NCBI RefSeq assembly: GCF_009730915.1
Contig: NC_052481.1
Span: forward strand, 21,178,461-21,242,460
Source: Dioscorea cayenensis subsp. rotundata
Taxonomy: Eukaryota > Streptophyta > Magnoliopsida > Dioscoreales > Dioscoreaceae
Length of the DNA: 64,000 nucleotides
Reading direction: 5' to 3'
In this document: positions 1-15,535 of the stretch, in pieces
Layout: the number at the start of each line of letters is the position of its first letter
How positions within the stretch are numbered: the stretch's first letter is position 1
Translations under genes and position numbers: made by a program
The notes under the pieces: model-generated
The model's input: the letters and a program-made list of their open reading frames with translations, nothing else
Told to the model about the DNA's origin: nothing
The model's database searches: none

Positions 1-1
1 A

Positions 2-1054
2 TCAACACATTCCCTTAGCATTCTGTCCACCTCCACCCCACCTTCTACTGGACAATTCCGAAAGGGATATGATACACAAATGATCAAGCCAATGCTGAGC
101 TTCTTGAGAGCCACAAATTCTACTTTCATGGTTAATGCATATCCTTTCTTTGGCTGCAATGCTGACACTCTTGATTATGCTCTTTTCAGAGGAAACACTA
201 GAGTGTTTGATGAAAATACAGGGCTGGTGTACATGAACATGCTAGACGGACAGCTTGATGCAGTGTACTCTGCAATGAAGCTGTTGGGATTCACTGACAT
301 CGAAATTGTTATATCTGAGACAGGCTGGCCATCCGTTGGAGATGAATCGGAGGCTGGAGTTGATATTGAGAGTGCCCGTGACTACAATGCAATGCTTCTT
401 CAGCATGTAACATCTGGTGTTGGAACACCACTCATGCCGAATCGAACCTTTGAGACATACATCTTCTCACTTTTCAATGAAGATCTCAAGCCTGGGCCTA
501 GATCTGAGAGGAACTTTGGCCTGTTTCATCCTGACATGACTCCTGTTTACGACATAGGAATTCTTCGCTCAGAGGTACACAAATATAATAAACTTAGGTG
601 AAGAAAAATGTCAACATTCTCAGATACTTAATCTCTAAGTTTTACAGGGAGAATTACCTATGCCTGTGCGCTCAACAGTGCCTCCAGAGGTTCCAGACCA
701 AGGTCAAATGAAGCAATGGTGTATTCCAAAGCTGAACGCTGACATAAAGGCATTGCAGGAGAACATAGATTTTGTCTGCAGCCAAGGCCTTGATTGCAAT
801 CCCATACTACCAGGAGGAATTTGCTTCTCACCAGACATTACTCGAGCGCATGCTGCGTATGCCATGAATGAATACTTCCAGGCATTTGGGAGGAACTCCT
901 ATAACTGTGACTTTGGCCAAACAGGAGAGATCACCACCACAGACCCAAGTAATTTTGCGGTTCTTTGTCTAATGATTTATTTCACCATAGATTCTTGTCT
1001 AATTGAGATTGTTGGAATTTCTTTGCAGGTTATGGAAGCTGCAAATTCAATTAA
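2..1054 (+). CDS. Glucan endo-1,3-beta-glucosidase, GH17 plus X8 domain (5' partial)
   Basis: Hydrolyses beta-1,3-glucan (callose) at the cell wall or plasmodesmata. Exons 2..574, 648..948 and 1029..1054 join in frame with GT-AG borders into 299 residues plus stop; the 5' part lies outside the window. The GH17 part contains VNAYPFF and ISETGWPS, whose Glu (nt 317-319) is the family's catalytic nucleophile. It ends in NFGLFHPD and PVYDIG, typical of the end of the GH17 barrel. The second exon starts an X8/CBM43 module (WCIPK onward). All six expected cysteines are visible; the last (GSC) is supplied by the tiny third exon. There is no C-terminal hydrophobic GPI signal after X8 (it ends CKFN), so a secreted or wall-bound form is more likely than a GPI-anchored one. 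AT-rich 3' flank follows to about 1660. Family assignment is secure; the exact isoform is not. Confidence 0.93.
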
Positions 1055-1667
1055 TAGGGAAGCATTGCCATAAAAAACAAAGCAATTCAAGCATCCATCA
1101 CTTGTTTTCCTTTGTATTACTGTTGGTAAATAGAATGATGTATCACAGCATTTCTATTGGTGTCCTTTTGTAGAAACTCAGGTCGTTGTCCATTTTCAGA
1201 AACTTGGGTTGTAATGATTTTTTGTTTACCTTATTGTCATTGTAATTGAAACTTTTTTCTCAAACACACAAATTTGTCAAGCATGATGCCTTAAGATCAA
1301 AGATTTCAGAATCATAGTTATGCCTTGCTAGTTAATTTGATAAATAAAAATTTTGCATATATATTGTATTGAATCAAATCTAAACAATATATGTTTAATT
1401 TGTGTTTAACATAGTTTACAAACTCGAAGATATAAAGATATAAGCCAGAGTATCACTCTATCAAGTTATGCATTTGCGTCGATTGAAGTCAAGATACCAT
1501 GTATTGGCTTGCATCTGAAAAAAATGCATCTAAAATCATATATATTAATAAACTTGAAGACAATATGAAATAAAATCATATAATTAGCCAAAATATCAAG
1601 GATAACAAGTTTCAACAATTTTGACATTATAAGACAAGCGAGTGAGTATAAGTCTCAGTGAAAGACC

Positions 1668-3831
1668 TTATGCTACTAGTTTTGCTTCTTCTGAGTCTGG
1701 AACCACAATGTCAATCCGCATCATCGGCCTGTAAGCATCAGGTATCTGTGCACCTGCCTGCACACATAGCTCCACCACCGCTGGTGCTTTACCGTAGAAT
1801 TTTTTTAGCTTGCTTGTCAATGGCGGGCCTTTGGGGTCCTGTACATGCCACACGTAATTAGGAGGAATCACTTCATCGAGCGTAGCATCTTGCCATCCAT
1901 GCTTCCCATCCCTCCACTGGTGCTTGAATGCACCACAGAGCTTGGCATTGTGTCCCCACGGCCCTACATGAACCTCTGTGCAATACCCACAAGCCTTCAC
2001 AGTGTACTTCCGCATCAACTGTCTTACACCCCGTCTGACTGTGCTATACGCTTTGATGGTTGTCTCTGCAAGTTTTCTTTTCTCATTTTCTGACAAGGGT
2101 GGCCGAACATTATGAGCTCCATATGTATCGAGTTCTGCTAGCAGGGCCATGGCATCTTCTGATTGGCATGGCTTTGGATCCTCCATATAACCACCTATAT
2201 CAACCACTTTCTTTCCAAGCATACGAATGGGCTTGGTTCTTCTACGTGAGGGGTATTGTGGTAAATCAACCCCAGCTTGGATACAAAGTTCAATAACTGC
2301 TGGTATCCGGTCATAGTTGAACCGTGTCTCATGTTTTATGCGGCGGCCAAAAGGATCAAAGAGATGGTATGATTCAATGGGAACAAGAACATCATTTATG
2401 GAGCCTCTGACCCATGAATGATAACTTCTGCGTTGGGAATTTCCAGAGCCATAGCAATTCTGGATCTGGTGGCCAGCAGGACCAACATGGACATCGGAAC
2501 ACTTGCTGAGAAAGGAATTTGTCAACAAGAACAAACCAAGTGTCAACATGGTTGAATATAAGTCAATTATGATGCAAGTATATGCAGATAAAAGCCATAA
2601 ACTGGAGTTAAACGCTAAAACTACTTGAAGATCAGATAACAACAAGAGAAAATGATGGCATTATGTCTCATCAACTCACCTACAACCATAGACAGGGACA
2701 ACAGTCAGAAGCCGTGCCACACCTCTAATCAGCACCTTCCAATATTCTATTACCTCATAAGCAACAGGAATTAGCTCAGGGACCAGTAATCCATTCTTTG
2801 GTGGCTCAAGTGGCTTTTTCTATCCCCAATTCTGCTAGCCTTTTTGTCCTCCCTAGAAGCCCTTAACATCTTTTTGACTGGAATAGGATAAGGTTTCTTT
2901 TTGTTTTTCGGTAATATTGGTGGAAGATCAACATTTTGCTTATACTTGCGAAATTTCTCAGTTGATGGAAGATTGTCTGGTTCAAGAGAAACATTAACCG
3001 AAAGTCCAATTTTCTTTTGTACAAAACAATGGAGAGGTTGATACCCAACCTGCATCCAAAGAGAAAAACTACAAGATTACGGACTAGAGACATAAGATCT
3101 TTGACAAAATGTTCATATCTAATACATGAGCGACAGCATTGTTTTCCAAAACTTAGATAGGTAAAGGAAATGCCTTAACAATCATGGATGATTCATAGAA
3201 CTTGACTGCAAACTCATTACTCATAGATGTGAAACAGCCACCAATGATTCACATGAGAAAACTGCACCATGTTGAAGACTCTTCCATCATTCCAGACTTC
3301 GCAAACAGAAATGCTAGTTTTAAATTTCACACACTAAGACTAAGGCGCAGAATGTTACTTGATATAACCCACATCACACTACATAGATCAGAAAGAATGC
3401 AGTCATGATTCTATTACAACCAAATAAGAGATAGGACAGGTGAATGGTCATAGTTTCATCACTACAATATTACCCACACACACACACAATTAACTTTCAT
3501 AAAAAATCCCTGATCTTCTGACAATGTTATCAACAACCATTGATCTTCTGATGAATGATTCATTAAAAAAAACCATCTTTTTTACTCCTTCAGCCTCAAC
3601 AACTTCTTTTCTAGCCTGGTGATCAGCTATTTCCAATTTTCTCACTCTACCTCTTCTCATTCAAGCTATCAACAAAACCACCAGTTTTGTTTTTGATCTC
3701 AAACACCACCTCACAACCACAAACAACTACCAAGATTAATCTCCAACATTTTAAGATAAATCATTCAAAACCAACAAGAAACATGGAGTAAAAACACATG
3801 GCACTAATACCTTCACCAATCCATGAATCAT
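1668..3831 (-). CDS. APO family organelle RNA-binding protein, two single-base frameshifts
   Basis: APO proteins bind RNA in chloroplasts or mitochondria and aid intron splicing; APO1/APO2 are needed for photosystem I build-up. Exons on the minus strand: 3831..3811 (MIHGLVK, then GT donor), 3049..2680 and 2505..1668. Both APO modules are seen: one around CSKCSDVHVGPAGHQ, the second around CGYCTEVHVGPWGHN, each with paired Cys and a conserved His. The conserved stretch DLPPILPKNKKKPYPIP precedes them. In exon 2 the frame breaks twice within about 25 bp: one extra G near 2836 (after GACAAAAAG) and one extra A in an A5 run near 2815. Dropping both gives exactly 409 codons including stop and restores the expected order LAELGIEK then PLEPPKNGLLVPELIPVAYE. 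The first coding exon is inferred from splice signals (TTTACAG acceptor in the 5'UTR, GGTGAAG/GTATTA donor) and is less certain; its product lacks an obvious long transit peptide. Closest in feel to APO1/APO2. Confidence 0.82.
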
Positions 3832-4031
3832 GGGTCGCTTAAATCTCCAAAACGCTCAAAAAACAACCTGTAAACAAATCAGAAAAGAAAGGAAAAATGA
3901 AACATAGTCTAATAACTAAAAAAAATTGGAAAAAGAAGCATGGGAGCCGAATCAAACCCTAGGAAAAGAACAACAAAAGGAGAGAAAGGATGATTTCTTC
4001 AATGAATGTAGGGTTTGAAGCTCTTCTCTTC

Positions 4032-4674
4032 TTCCCCTTCACCAGGGGGCATTTGACGATAAAAGATATTTATCGAACTCAACCTTCCTGAAAGTAACAC
4101 ATGGTCTTTATGATTCGTGCAAAGTATAAGATAATATTTGATTTTCTAATTATATTAAATTAATTACATAATACTACTAATTAAAGTTCACCAATTAATT
4201 TTTAATAAACTCTTTTTTGGTTCTAGGTTATTAAAGACAATTAAATAGGGCAAGTTATAATAAAATCATTTAATGCAAAAATAAAATATATATATATATT
4301 TAAAATCCTTTTATACATTCTGCTCATAATTTTTTTATAAAAAAAAATTTATATTCATCATACTAGTTTGGCCGAAAAAAAATAAAAACAAAAATTCTTA
4401 TATTAAAATCCTTATATTCACCTATATATAAAAATTCTATTTAAAAAAAAAAATCTATTGATTAAAAGCTCTACTACTTCAATGGGACATTAGAAAAAAA
4501 AACCAAAAATAATAAATTAGTAAAGAGATATATATGGTAAAATACTAATAGATAATCATTCAAATATTCAAATATTTCTATTTAGATCATTCAATTATAA
4601 AAAAAAATTAATTCTGTCACCCAACTTAGGTTATTTTGATCACTGACATGGTGAGTTGACATGGCATTTTATAT
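4032..4674. other. AT-rich intergenic DNA upstream of the APO gene
   Basis: No gene seen. The 5' leader of the APO gene probably ends near 4030. Beyond it are long A/T runs and short TA repeats. The APO promoter should lie here, but no clear element stands out. Confidence 0.5.
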
Positions 4675-5158
4675 TAGGGGTGGCAATATTTTGTCCGGAC
4701 CAGGGTTTGGACAAAAGTTGTATTAGTCCGAGCCGGGTTCAGGCAATGTTTGATTGTCCGAATTTAATCCGGGCCGGGTTCGAACAAAAAAATTCGGACA
4801 ACCAAGCTTTTGTACATTTAAAATTTTAAAAGCCCAAATCATGAGCTCAATTGTTTTAAGCCCAATTTTCCAAAAACTTGATTTTTTTTTTAATTAAGAC
4901 TTGGAATTTTGTATGATTTGATTTGAGTTTTGGATTGTTGAATTTTTTTTGCATTTAATGTAAATTAAATTATTTTTATAATTTAATATTTGAGTGAAGT
5001 TAAATGTAATTTATAGGATTCAAGCATCTGGACTACTTGGTTTTAAAAGAAACGGAGTCCGGACAAGTTAGGTTTGTCCGGATTTAAAATCGGGCGGGCA
5101 ACAAGTTTATTTATTTATAGTAATAGTTGCCCAGACCCGGTTTTGTCCGTCACCCCTA
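4675..5158. mobile_element. Non-autonomous hAT-like MITE, 484 bp
   Basis: The ends are inverted: it starts TAGGGGTGGC and ends GTCACCCCTA. Flanks are TTTTATAT on the left (4667-4674) and GTTTATAT on the right (5159-5166), a 7/8 match consistent with the 8-bp target duplication of hAT elements. Internally, repeats of GTCCGGA/GGGCCGGGTT type are seen near both ends and the centre is AT-rich. No coding capacity. Family inferred from terminus and duplication length. Confidence 0.75.
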
Positions 5159-5642
5159 GTTTATATCACCTAATTTAATAACCAAAAAACACATACTTAA
5201 ATAATTAAGTGATTATTTAAATATTTTTACCCTAAATATCTATGTATATATATTTATTTAAATTATTTTTTTATTCTTATATCTCAATTGCCCAATATGT
5301 TTTTCAAATAGTTTCAAACCTTAATTTTTATTCCATTTTTAAACAAAAATCCCATAAACTTTAATAATTATCACAATACTTTTGAGAAAAGCGATGTCAC
5401 TGAACCAGCGATGAACACGTAGTTCTCACCCACCGAACCGCGCTTTCACTCATGCTGAGATGGGATCAACTTGGATAGTCACACTCGACACTCGGCGTGA
5501 ACACCCCACGTAAGTGATCCGACGCTACTGTAATTCAAACTATTGCCGTAAGAATTACTGACAAAAACTCACTGAGGTTTCTGCAAATAAAAAAATAAAA
5601 TAAAAATAAGTTTAAATAAAAAATATTAAAATAAAAATAATG

Positions 5643-5675
<33 letters not shown>

Positions 5676-5903
5676 TAGGAATATTCAAAAGCATTAAGTT
5701 ATATATTCTTCATCGTCTTTGCTTTTCCTATAAAAGCGCTTTGCTTTGGTACGTCTTCGTCTTCGCATTGGAATTCCATCCTCGCAAAACGAGGGCCTCG
5801 TTGTCCCACGCCAACGCCCCCCCAAATCCAATCTTCATCCATTGATCCTCCCTAGGGTTTCGATCCCAACTAGTTCAAGCTCTCTCTCTCTTTCTCGGTC
5901 GCC
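5159..5903. other. Intergenic DNA and 5' leader of the ACBP gene
   Basis: 5375-5570 is a less AT-rich patch of unknown origin, possibly an old repeat fragment. 5641-5676 is a TA microsatellite. 5700-5903 contains the probable ACBP promoter and leader, with a CT-rich run just before the start codon. Confidence 0.5.
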
Positions 5904-8900
5904 ATGGGAGACTGGATGGAGCTCGGCCAGGCCGTCTTCTTCGGTGTCATTCTCTCATTCATCGTCGCTAAGCTAATCTCCGTCGTCGTGTCTTTGAACG
6001 AAGATCGCCTCACTGGAGCCGCCGACCAATCTGTACAACCGACCTCCGGCGCTTCTGAGGTTGCCAAGCCTAGGGTTTTGGAGGAAGATGCAGGGGTGTC
6101 GGTAAAGGAGGCGTCTTTGAGAGGAGAGAGTGATGGTGATGATGATTGGGAGGGGATTGAGAGCACAGAGCTTGATGAGGCGTTCAGCGCCGCCACGACC
6201 TTTGTGGCCGCTGCCGCCGCTGACCGGATGGCCTCCAAAGTCTCGAATGAGTTGCAGTTGCAGCTCTATGGGCTCTATAAGGTCGCCATTGAAGGGCCTT
6301 GTACAACGCCGCAGCCCTCTGCGATCAAGATGACAGCACGCGCCAAATGGTCCGTCTCTTAAATTTTCCTTTTAAATTCTTTACTTTCATTCTTTTACTA
6401 ATGCATTTAGCATTATGATATGTTTGGAAGAGGAAAACTAGAAACTTGATCCTTTGACATTGAGATCAATAGCAATTGTGTGTTTATTGGAAGTGATTTT
6501 GTAATATTTGAAGTCAATGTGTTTGTTGTTGTTTTGTTATCTAGCATTATTGTGATAGAAAATATAAATCTTTGGTGACATGTACAAGGAATGCATGGCA
6601 GAAATTGGGTGATATGCCTCCAGAAGAAGCTATGCAGAAATATATTATGCTTGTCACAGAGCTGTATCCCTAATTGGGCTGGCAATTCTAGTTCAGTGAG
6701 TTGGTTTATCCAATTCTTTTTCTCATTTGTCTTGCTTGTGATTTTTCTACAGTTTTTTTGAAAATGTCTTTTTGCTGGGTTGTGTTTTATGGTAATAGAA
6801 GGATAGAGACGAGGGTGCTGTTGGTTCTGCGTCTAGCTCTGATAAAGGACATATGGGCCCGGTTTTTTTAGCAGCTTTTATTTATGAGGAAGAGGTTTGA
6901 TAATGATTTGTAAGTTTCTTCATGCCCTTTCATTTGTGAATGTTCTATCTATCTGTGACTCAATAGTGCTTTACATGTCTATCTTGTCTATTTAGTATTT
7001 GGATACTTAATTAGTTCTGGCCCAATTCTATCATAATTTTGCACGGTTTAGGGTTTTTGTGATGATTGAGATGTATTATTTTGATTATTGTTCTTCTGTA
7101 GGTAGGATGTGGTGTGTTTTGCTGTACCTATGCTATTGTTTGAACATAGGAATATGTCATTTTCCGGAAGTCTGTAGTTTCTCTGTTTCTACCTGTTAGG
7201 AAATTTGAACTGCATGAATGATTTGATTTATGGTTCCATTGTTGTTTCCCTTTTATGGTTGCAACCAGTTTTGGTTATGAAATTGCATCTGTGCAATCTC
7301 TCTTTGAATTACTTTCTGTTGCTCTTGCTGTGCAATCTTCTCCCTGCATAGATTACTGGCAGTATACTCTGTATTTTTTCCTAAAATTGATCTGGACTTG
7401 GTTTTCTTTGATGCTAAATTGTTTGATTAAGGAAATGAATTGCGAGGATTCACAATGTGTTTAAAATTGATAAAATTAGATAATGGTGCACATAGACTGA
7501 ATGAGTACTTAAGTTTGTGAGTTATAATTGTTGCATTTTGATGTTTCATGTTGTTTTGTTAACCTTTGAATTGGATCTTCAAAGTTGATTGACCTTTGAA
7601 TTGGTTTTTGAAACTGGATTATGCCCTTAGGCTAATCACTCATTGACAGTTCATTGATGCTGCATCTGATATGATTATTCTACTAATTGAATAGGGACCA
7701 GATCAAATGCTGTGTGCCCTTCATTTGTTTGGGACTTTGAGTTGTATTACAGATTTAGTTCTTATCATTCTTTACTGCTACCATATACTAAAAGTAGCGT
7801 AAAATTATTGAGAAGGGCAAGGATGCCATTGATATGTTATAAAGATATATGCCTTCTGGGACGCTTTCTGTTCTGATAAATTGATGCTCTCGCAATTATT
7901 TAATGTGAACATTTTGTCGTTGCGCTTATTTTCTTAATGATTGAAGGTTATGGATTGATGTCATGAATCTATTAATTCATCTCATTGATGCTTTTCTTTT
8001 TGGCTAATTTGCAGAAAGTTAGATGCTATTCATGTTTCTGCTAGGGAAGGAAAAATGGAAGACTTGCTTTCCTGCATTGAGAATGGAGTTTTCAATAAAT
8101 TTGAGGGGTTTGTATCTTTTTCCCATCTCTTACAATTTATTTTTACCAATGGCTTATACTATTTAGAACTAATTTAGCAATCTGATACACCCATATTAGA
8201 ATCAATCAAATGATCCTGAAACAATTCTCTATTATTTTTTTCCTTAGACCAGTTACGTTACAAAAACTCTTTTTAGTTAGCATGCTTGTAAAATCTTTTG
8301 AAAACCTTGTACACTGATGATGAAGCATATATCTCACGCTCTGCAGGTAAGTGTTTGGAGTTTAACAAATTTAGTGTTGCAGAGCTTGATTCCCTTTAGT
8401 AGATTGGAATAAAATTTAAGATGTTATTAGTTTGGCGACCCCTATTCGATGGTGTACCATGTGAAATTAATCAGAAGCTCCAAATGATACCCAACCTTGA
8501 TTCTGATTAAGTTTAGCATTGTGTACAGATGAATGAACTAAGTACAGATGAATGAACTAAATAGTCCCATGCATGAACATAAGAGAAGCTATGAGACTTA
8601 GTCTGGAATGGGTCAAAACAGATAACTCTTCCGGTCTTACCTACCTTTTCCTCAATTTCTCAAGCTTGTCATAATATTGAATGAAAGGAAATAACATGCT
8701 TTTGTTTTAAGCAAGTTCTCTAAGGTGAGGCTATTATTGAGTTCTTTTTCCTTTCTGTTTCTGCTCGTGTATTTCAGACAGTGAAGAACGGACTCCTCTT
8801 CATTGGGCTGTCGATCGTGGCCATTTTGATGTGGTAGAGATTCTTCTTCATAAGAATGCAGATGTAAATGCGGAGGTAAAAGATAAATTCTATACTCTTG

Positions 8901-9200
8901 ACCATTTTCCTTGTTATCCTGGTTGTGTTGATCTCATTATCGTGATCTATGATATATATTTTAAGCTAATGGTAAAAACAAAACCTATGAACTCTTAATT
9001 CGGCATAACTTGATGTTCTTTTGGTGGTGCAGGATCATGAAGGCCAAACTCCATTGCATTATGCTGTTCTCTGTGAGCGCGAAGCCATAGCGAAGCTGCT
9101 TGTTGAGCACAATGCGAATCTTAACTTGAAAGACAAAGATGGCAATACTCCGGGTGACCTCTTAGGATCGTCGTGGGTGTTTATGAGCTCTCCTAATTGA
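5904..9200 (+). CDS. Acyl-CoA-binding protein with ankyrin repeats, class II (ACBP1/ACBP2-like), three frameshifts
   Basis: Membrane-anchored protein that binds acyl-CoA esters and, through ankyrin repeats, partner proteins; Arabidopsis ACBP1/2 act at the ER and plasma membrane. Exons 5904..6349, 6589..6695, 6799..6909, 8015..8107, 8778..8875, 9033..9200. The N-terminus MGDWMELGQAVFFGVILSF is followed by VAKLISVVVSL, together a single membrane anchor. Then come an acidic DDDWEGIESTELDEAF segment, the ACB domain (LYGLYKVAIEGPC, KMTARAKWNAWQKLGDMPPE) and two ankyrin repeats (RTPLHWAVDRGHFDVVE, QTPLHYAVLCEREAIAK). Three extra bases break the frame: C in CCC at 6668-6670, G near 6893 (GAGGTTTGAT) and T in a T4 run near 8090. 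Removing them gives 1020 nt, 339 residues, the length of Arabidopsis ACBP1. Splice borders and the rest of the code are clean, so indel errors in the assembly are more likely than a true pseudogene. Converges on the BiP gene, 505 bp away. Confidence 0.88.
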
Positions 9201-9705
9201 ATGAACACAAATTTGATTGTTTTACTTCTAGTTTCATTGAAACTACGCACCAATTTCTTTTCCTTTGTATATGAGAAGCCGAGGCTTTTAGTATTTTATA
9301 ACAAAGCATTCATACTAAGATGATTGAAAGCATGCTTCATCTAATTCTAATTTGTATTACTTAGTAATTTATTTTGGAACTTAAGAAAACACAGGGAAAA
9401 GGTTTGACAATAATAGACATATATATTCGTTTAAGAAAAAACAAAAATAAGAAATTTAAAGGAGAAAAAAAATTAGATATCTAATATAATAACATTCTTA
9501 AAACCGGCAAACCAGTCTTTCTTGGAAGACAAAATCAATGAAGTCCAGCCAAAGGGAAATTGGGTTGCATAGCTTTATGTTCCCATATATCATCAGTGTT
9601 ACAAAAAAGTTACACAGTTCCTAAACAACTAAGTAATGCCGGCATCTTTAATCCTCTACCAAGGATCAAAACAGATGAAAGAAAAATGAAGCCATAAAAA
9701 ACCAT

Positions 9706-13351
<3,646 letters not shown>

Positions 13352-13483
13352 CGATCCTCAACCGGAGCTCCTCCAAATGGATCTAAGATCTCTCTCTAGC
13401 CTTCTTCTTCTCTTGAGCGCGCACTAAGAGGTTTAGGTTTCTAAATTCTAAAATGGTGACGAAGAGAGAGATGGTTTGATCGT

Positions 13484-13491
13484 AATTTATA
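13484..13491 (-). promoter_or_regulatory. TATA box of the BiP gene
   Basis: TATAAATT on the minus strand, 133 bp before the BiP start codon and downstream of the P-UPRE. Position and spacing fit a core promoter. Inferred from sequence only. Confidence 0.65.
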
Positions 13492-13553
13492 GCAAGTTTG
13501 GCGACGAAACGGGGATTCAACCCCATTTGCAAACCAGGGGACATGTCATCAGT

Positions 13554-13569
13554 GATGACGTGGACCAAT
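13554..13569 (-). promoter_or_regulatory. P-UPRE / ERSE-II-like unfolded-protein response element
   Basis: The minus strand reads ATTGGTCCACGTCATC, identical to the plant P-UPRE known from BiP promoters. It includes the ERSE-II core ATTGG-N-CCACG bound by ER-stress bZIP factors (bZIP28/bZIP60 class) with NF-Y. It sits about 65 bp upstream of the TATA box. A further CCAAT/ATTGG core lies just upstream (about 13590-13600). This predicts induction by ER stress. Confidence 0.88.
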
Positions 13570-13619
13570 AGGAGATCGACCTCTTGAGTGCCTGGCCAAT
13601 GGGAGAGCTTCTACTGTTG

Positions 13620-14129
13620 GGATGATCCTGGCCGTCCGTGTTTTCAGTTTACGGCTGATGAGAGGTCACTTGTTTTCTAGAGAGATCGGATGGCACGTTG
13701 CTGATTCTGGGCTGTACCGATCCGGCCCATACATTTTAGTGTTAAAAAAACAATTTTTTTATTTTAAAAAAATTGAAGCTTTTAAGAAAAATTATAATAA
13801 TTGTTGAAATAGGAAATTTAGGAAAAATTTACAAATAATTTTGTGAGAATAATTTATATACATATCATAACTAATTTAAAAAAAATGGATAAATCATGAT
13901 AAATTAAATGAAAAGGAAACCAAAAATACAAACTGACAACAACTAAAACCAACAAAAAAGACTGAAAAGAAACTCATTATGAGTGGATTTAAAGAGTACA
14001 AACAAAAAGGCCATTAAAAAATGGGAAAAAGCAAACATGGTACAACAACTAAAACCAACAAGAATAAAAAACAAAAAGGCCAAAAGAGAACAAGGAAAGC
14101 ATCGATTGGGCGAGTTGCACCACCCTCTA
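13620..14129. other. Intergenic AT-rich DNA
   Basis: Beyond the BiP promoter there are A- and T-rich runs with no supported gene. It leads into a decayed LINE fragment. Confidence 0.4.
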
Positions 14130-14690
14130 TCTAGAAGCTCTTTTAGAATCGTCGCTCACCTTTATATGGTTCCTTAGGAACTCAAGGGTGCCTTTGGTTG
14201 TGGCAATTGAGTCCTCCAATTTCACCATCATAGCTTTTAGAGTTGCACCAATACATGAAAGCAGCATAAGAATGACTTTAAAAATGATGGATGCGAACGA
14301 AGAAAAATAATCTTAAAATATGTGTGCATTCCATTTCAACCAAATGTTCCAAATGATGGCCCTAGCTATCAGATCCCTAATATCCTTTAAGGGTTGAGGA
14401 AAGCCAAGGTCTCCATGAGGCTCCACAATCCCTTCAAAGAGTCAGGGGGGTAGGAAGTCTAAAAGTATGAGAAAAATAACTCTATATGCAATCAACGAAA
14501 GGGCACTGAAGGAAAGGATGATCTGTTGATTCGATCTCTGCATGGCAAAGTACACATATAATAGTTGGCAACCAATTGCTTCATTTAACTGCTCGATTTT
14601 CTAAGGTGAGAATTCGATTGTCAAACAGATCTTACCACCTTGATTCATGAAAATGTAAAAAGTTTTAATAGTGAAACACCCATTTGCTAT
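14130..14690 (-). mobile_element. LINE (non-LTR retrotransposon) 3' remnant
   Basis: Translated on the minus strand with frame changes, this shows the zinc-finger end of plant LINE reverse transcriptases: a CRD.I.R...FLQCPFVDCI pattern near 14540, then LKDIRDLIARAIIWNIWLKW near 14370. Several stops and shifts are present, so it is a dead fragment. The reverse-transcriptase core is not here. Confidence 0.65.
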
Positions 14691-15310
14691 GATGTACCAG
14701 AGTTTATTATCGCATGAATCTTACGTGAGTGTTGAGAATATATTAATTATTTTTAGAACTACTGAAACCATATGGGATGAGAGATTATAAAGCAGTTATA
14801 AGATCCTATATTTTTATACTTTCTATGATAAATAAAAGCTTTTTAAAATATTTAAGAAAAAATAAAAAATATTAATCATGTGAGATTTGTTATAAAGTTA
14901 AAATTTGTCTGGACAAATCGCACTTAACATACAAGTATTTTATTGCTTTAGTTATTTCAATGATTTCAACAAAAATAGGGATATATATATATACATATGT
15001 CGCATCATTAATAAACAATCACAAATTCAAAAGCTATGAACATTCATAATAAACAGTTGTATTTCAATTCAATGGTTATTCACTCCACTAAATAGTGACA
15101 TTGTGTTTTATAAATAGTAAAACAGTGAAACATATGATACATAGTACTTTTATCTAAATTGTTGAATCTATTTGTATGTGTCTCTTTTTATCACCGTATT
15201 GTTTCCAACTGTGGACATTCTACGACTTGTTTAATTAATTGAAGAGCAAGTAATTTCCTTATGCTCGGGTGTGGCATGTAAAAAAATAATAATAATTTAA
15301 TGATTTTTTA
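14691..15310. other. Intergenic DNA between LINE remnant and thioredoxin promoter
   Basis: AT-rich, with no open frame that resembles a protein family. Confidence 0.4.
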
Positions 15311-15314
15311 ATAA

Positions 15315-15380
15315 GGCCCATAATTATGAAAAGAAGGCCCAATAACCTAATGACGAATGTGGGCCGTAGGCCCATATAAA
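15315..15380 (+). promoter_or_regulatory. Site II (GGCCCA) cluster and TATA box of the thioredoxin gene
   Basis: Four TGGGCC/GGCCCA cores lie at about 15315, 15336, 15360 and 15369, followed by CATATAAA at 15373-15380. Site II cores are bound by TCP factors and are common in nuclear genes for organelle and housekeeping proteins, which fits a plastid thioredoxin. The start codon is about 155 bp downstream. Confidence 0.6.
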
Positions 15381-15535
15381 CCCATATCACAAGCAAAATG
15401 GGTGTTCTCTATCCACTCTCGCATCATCTTCTCGTTTTCTCTCGCTCTCTCGAGCTCCATCATTGAGCCTTCTCTCTTCGCATGTTCGCTTAGAATTCCC
15501 AAATCTCTCGATCGATCAATCTCTCTCGCTGTGCA

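Noticed and set aside
1658-2296. Plus-strand open frames opposite the APO gene
   Set aside because: Antisense shadows of the conserved APO exons.
8015-8107. Reading ACBP exon 4 without a frameshift (GVFNKFEG)
   Set aside because: It leaves the next exon out of phase. Removing one T from the T4 run gives GVSINLRDSEERTPLHW, which is in phase and matches the family.
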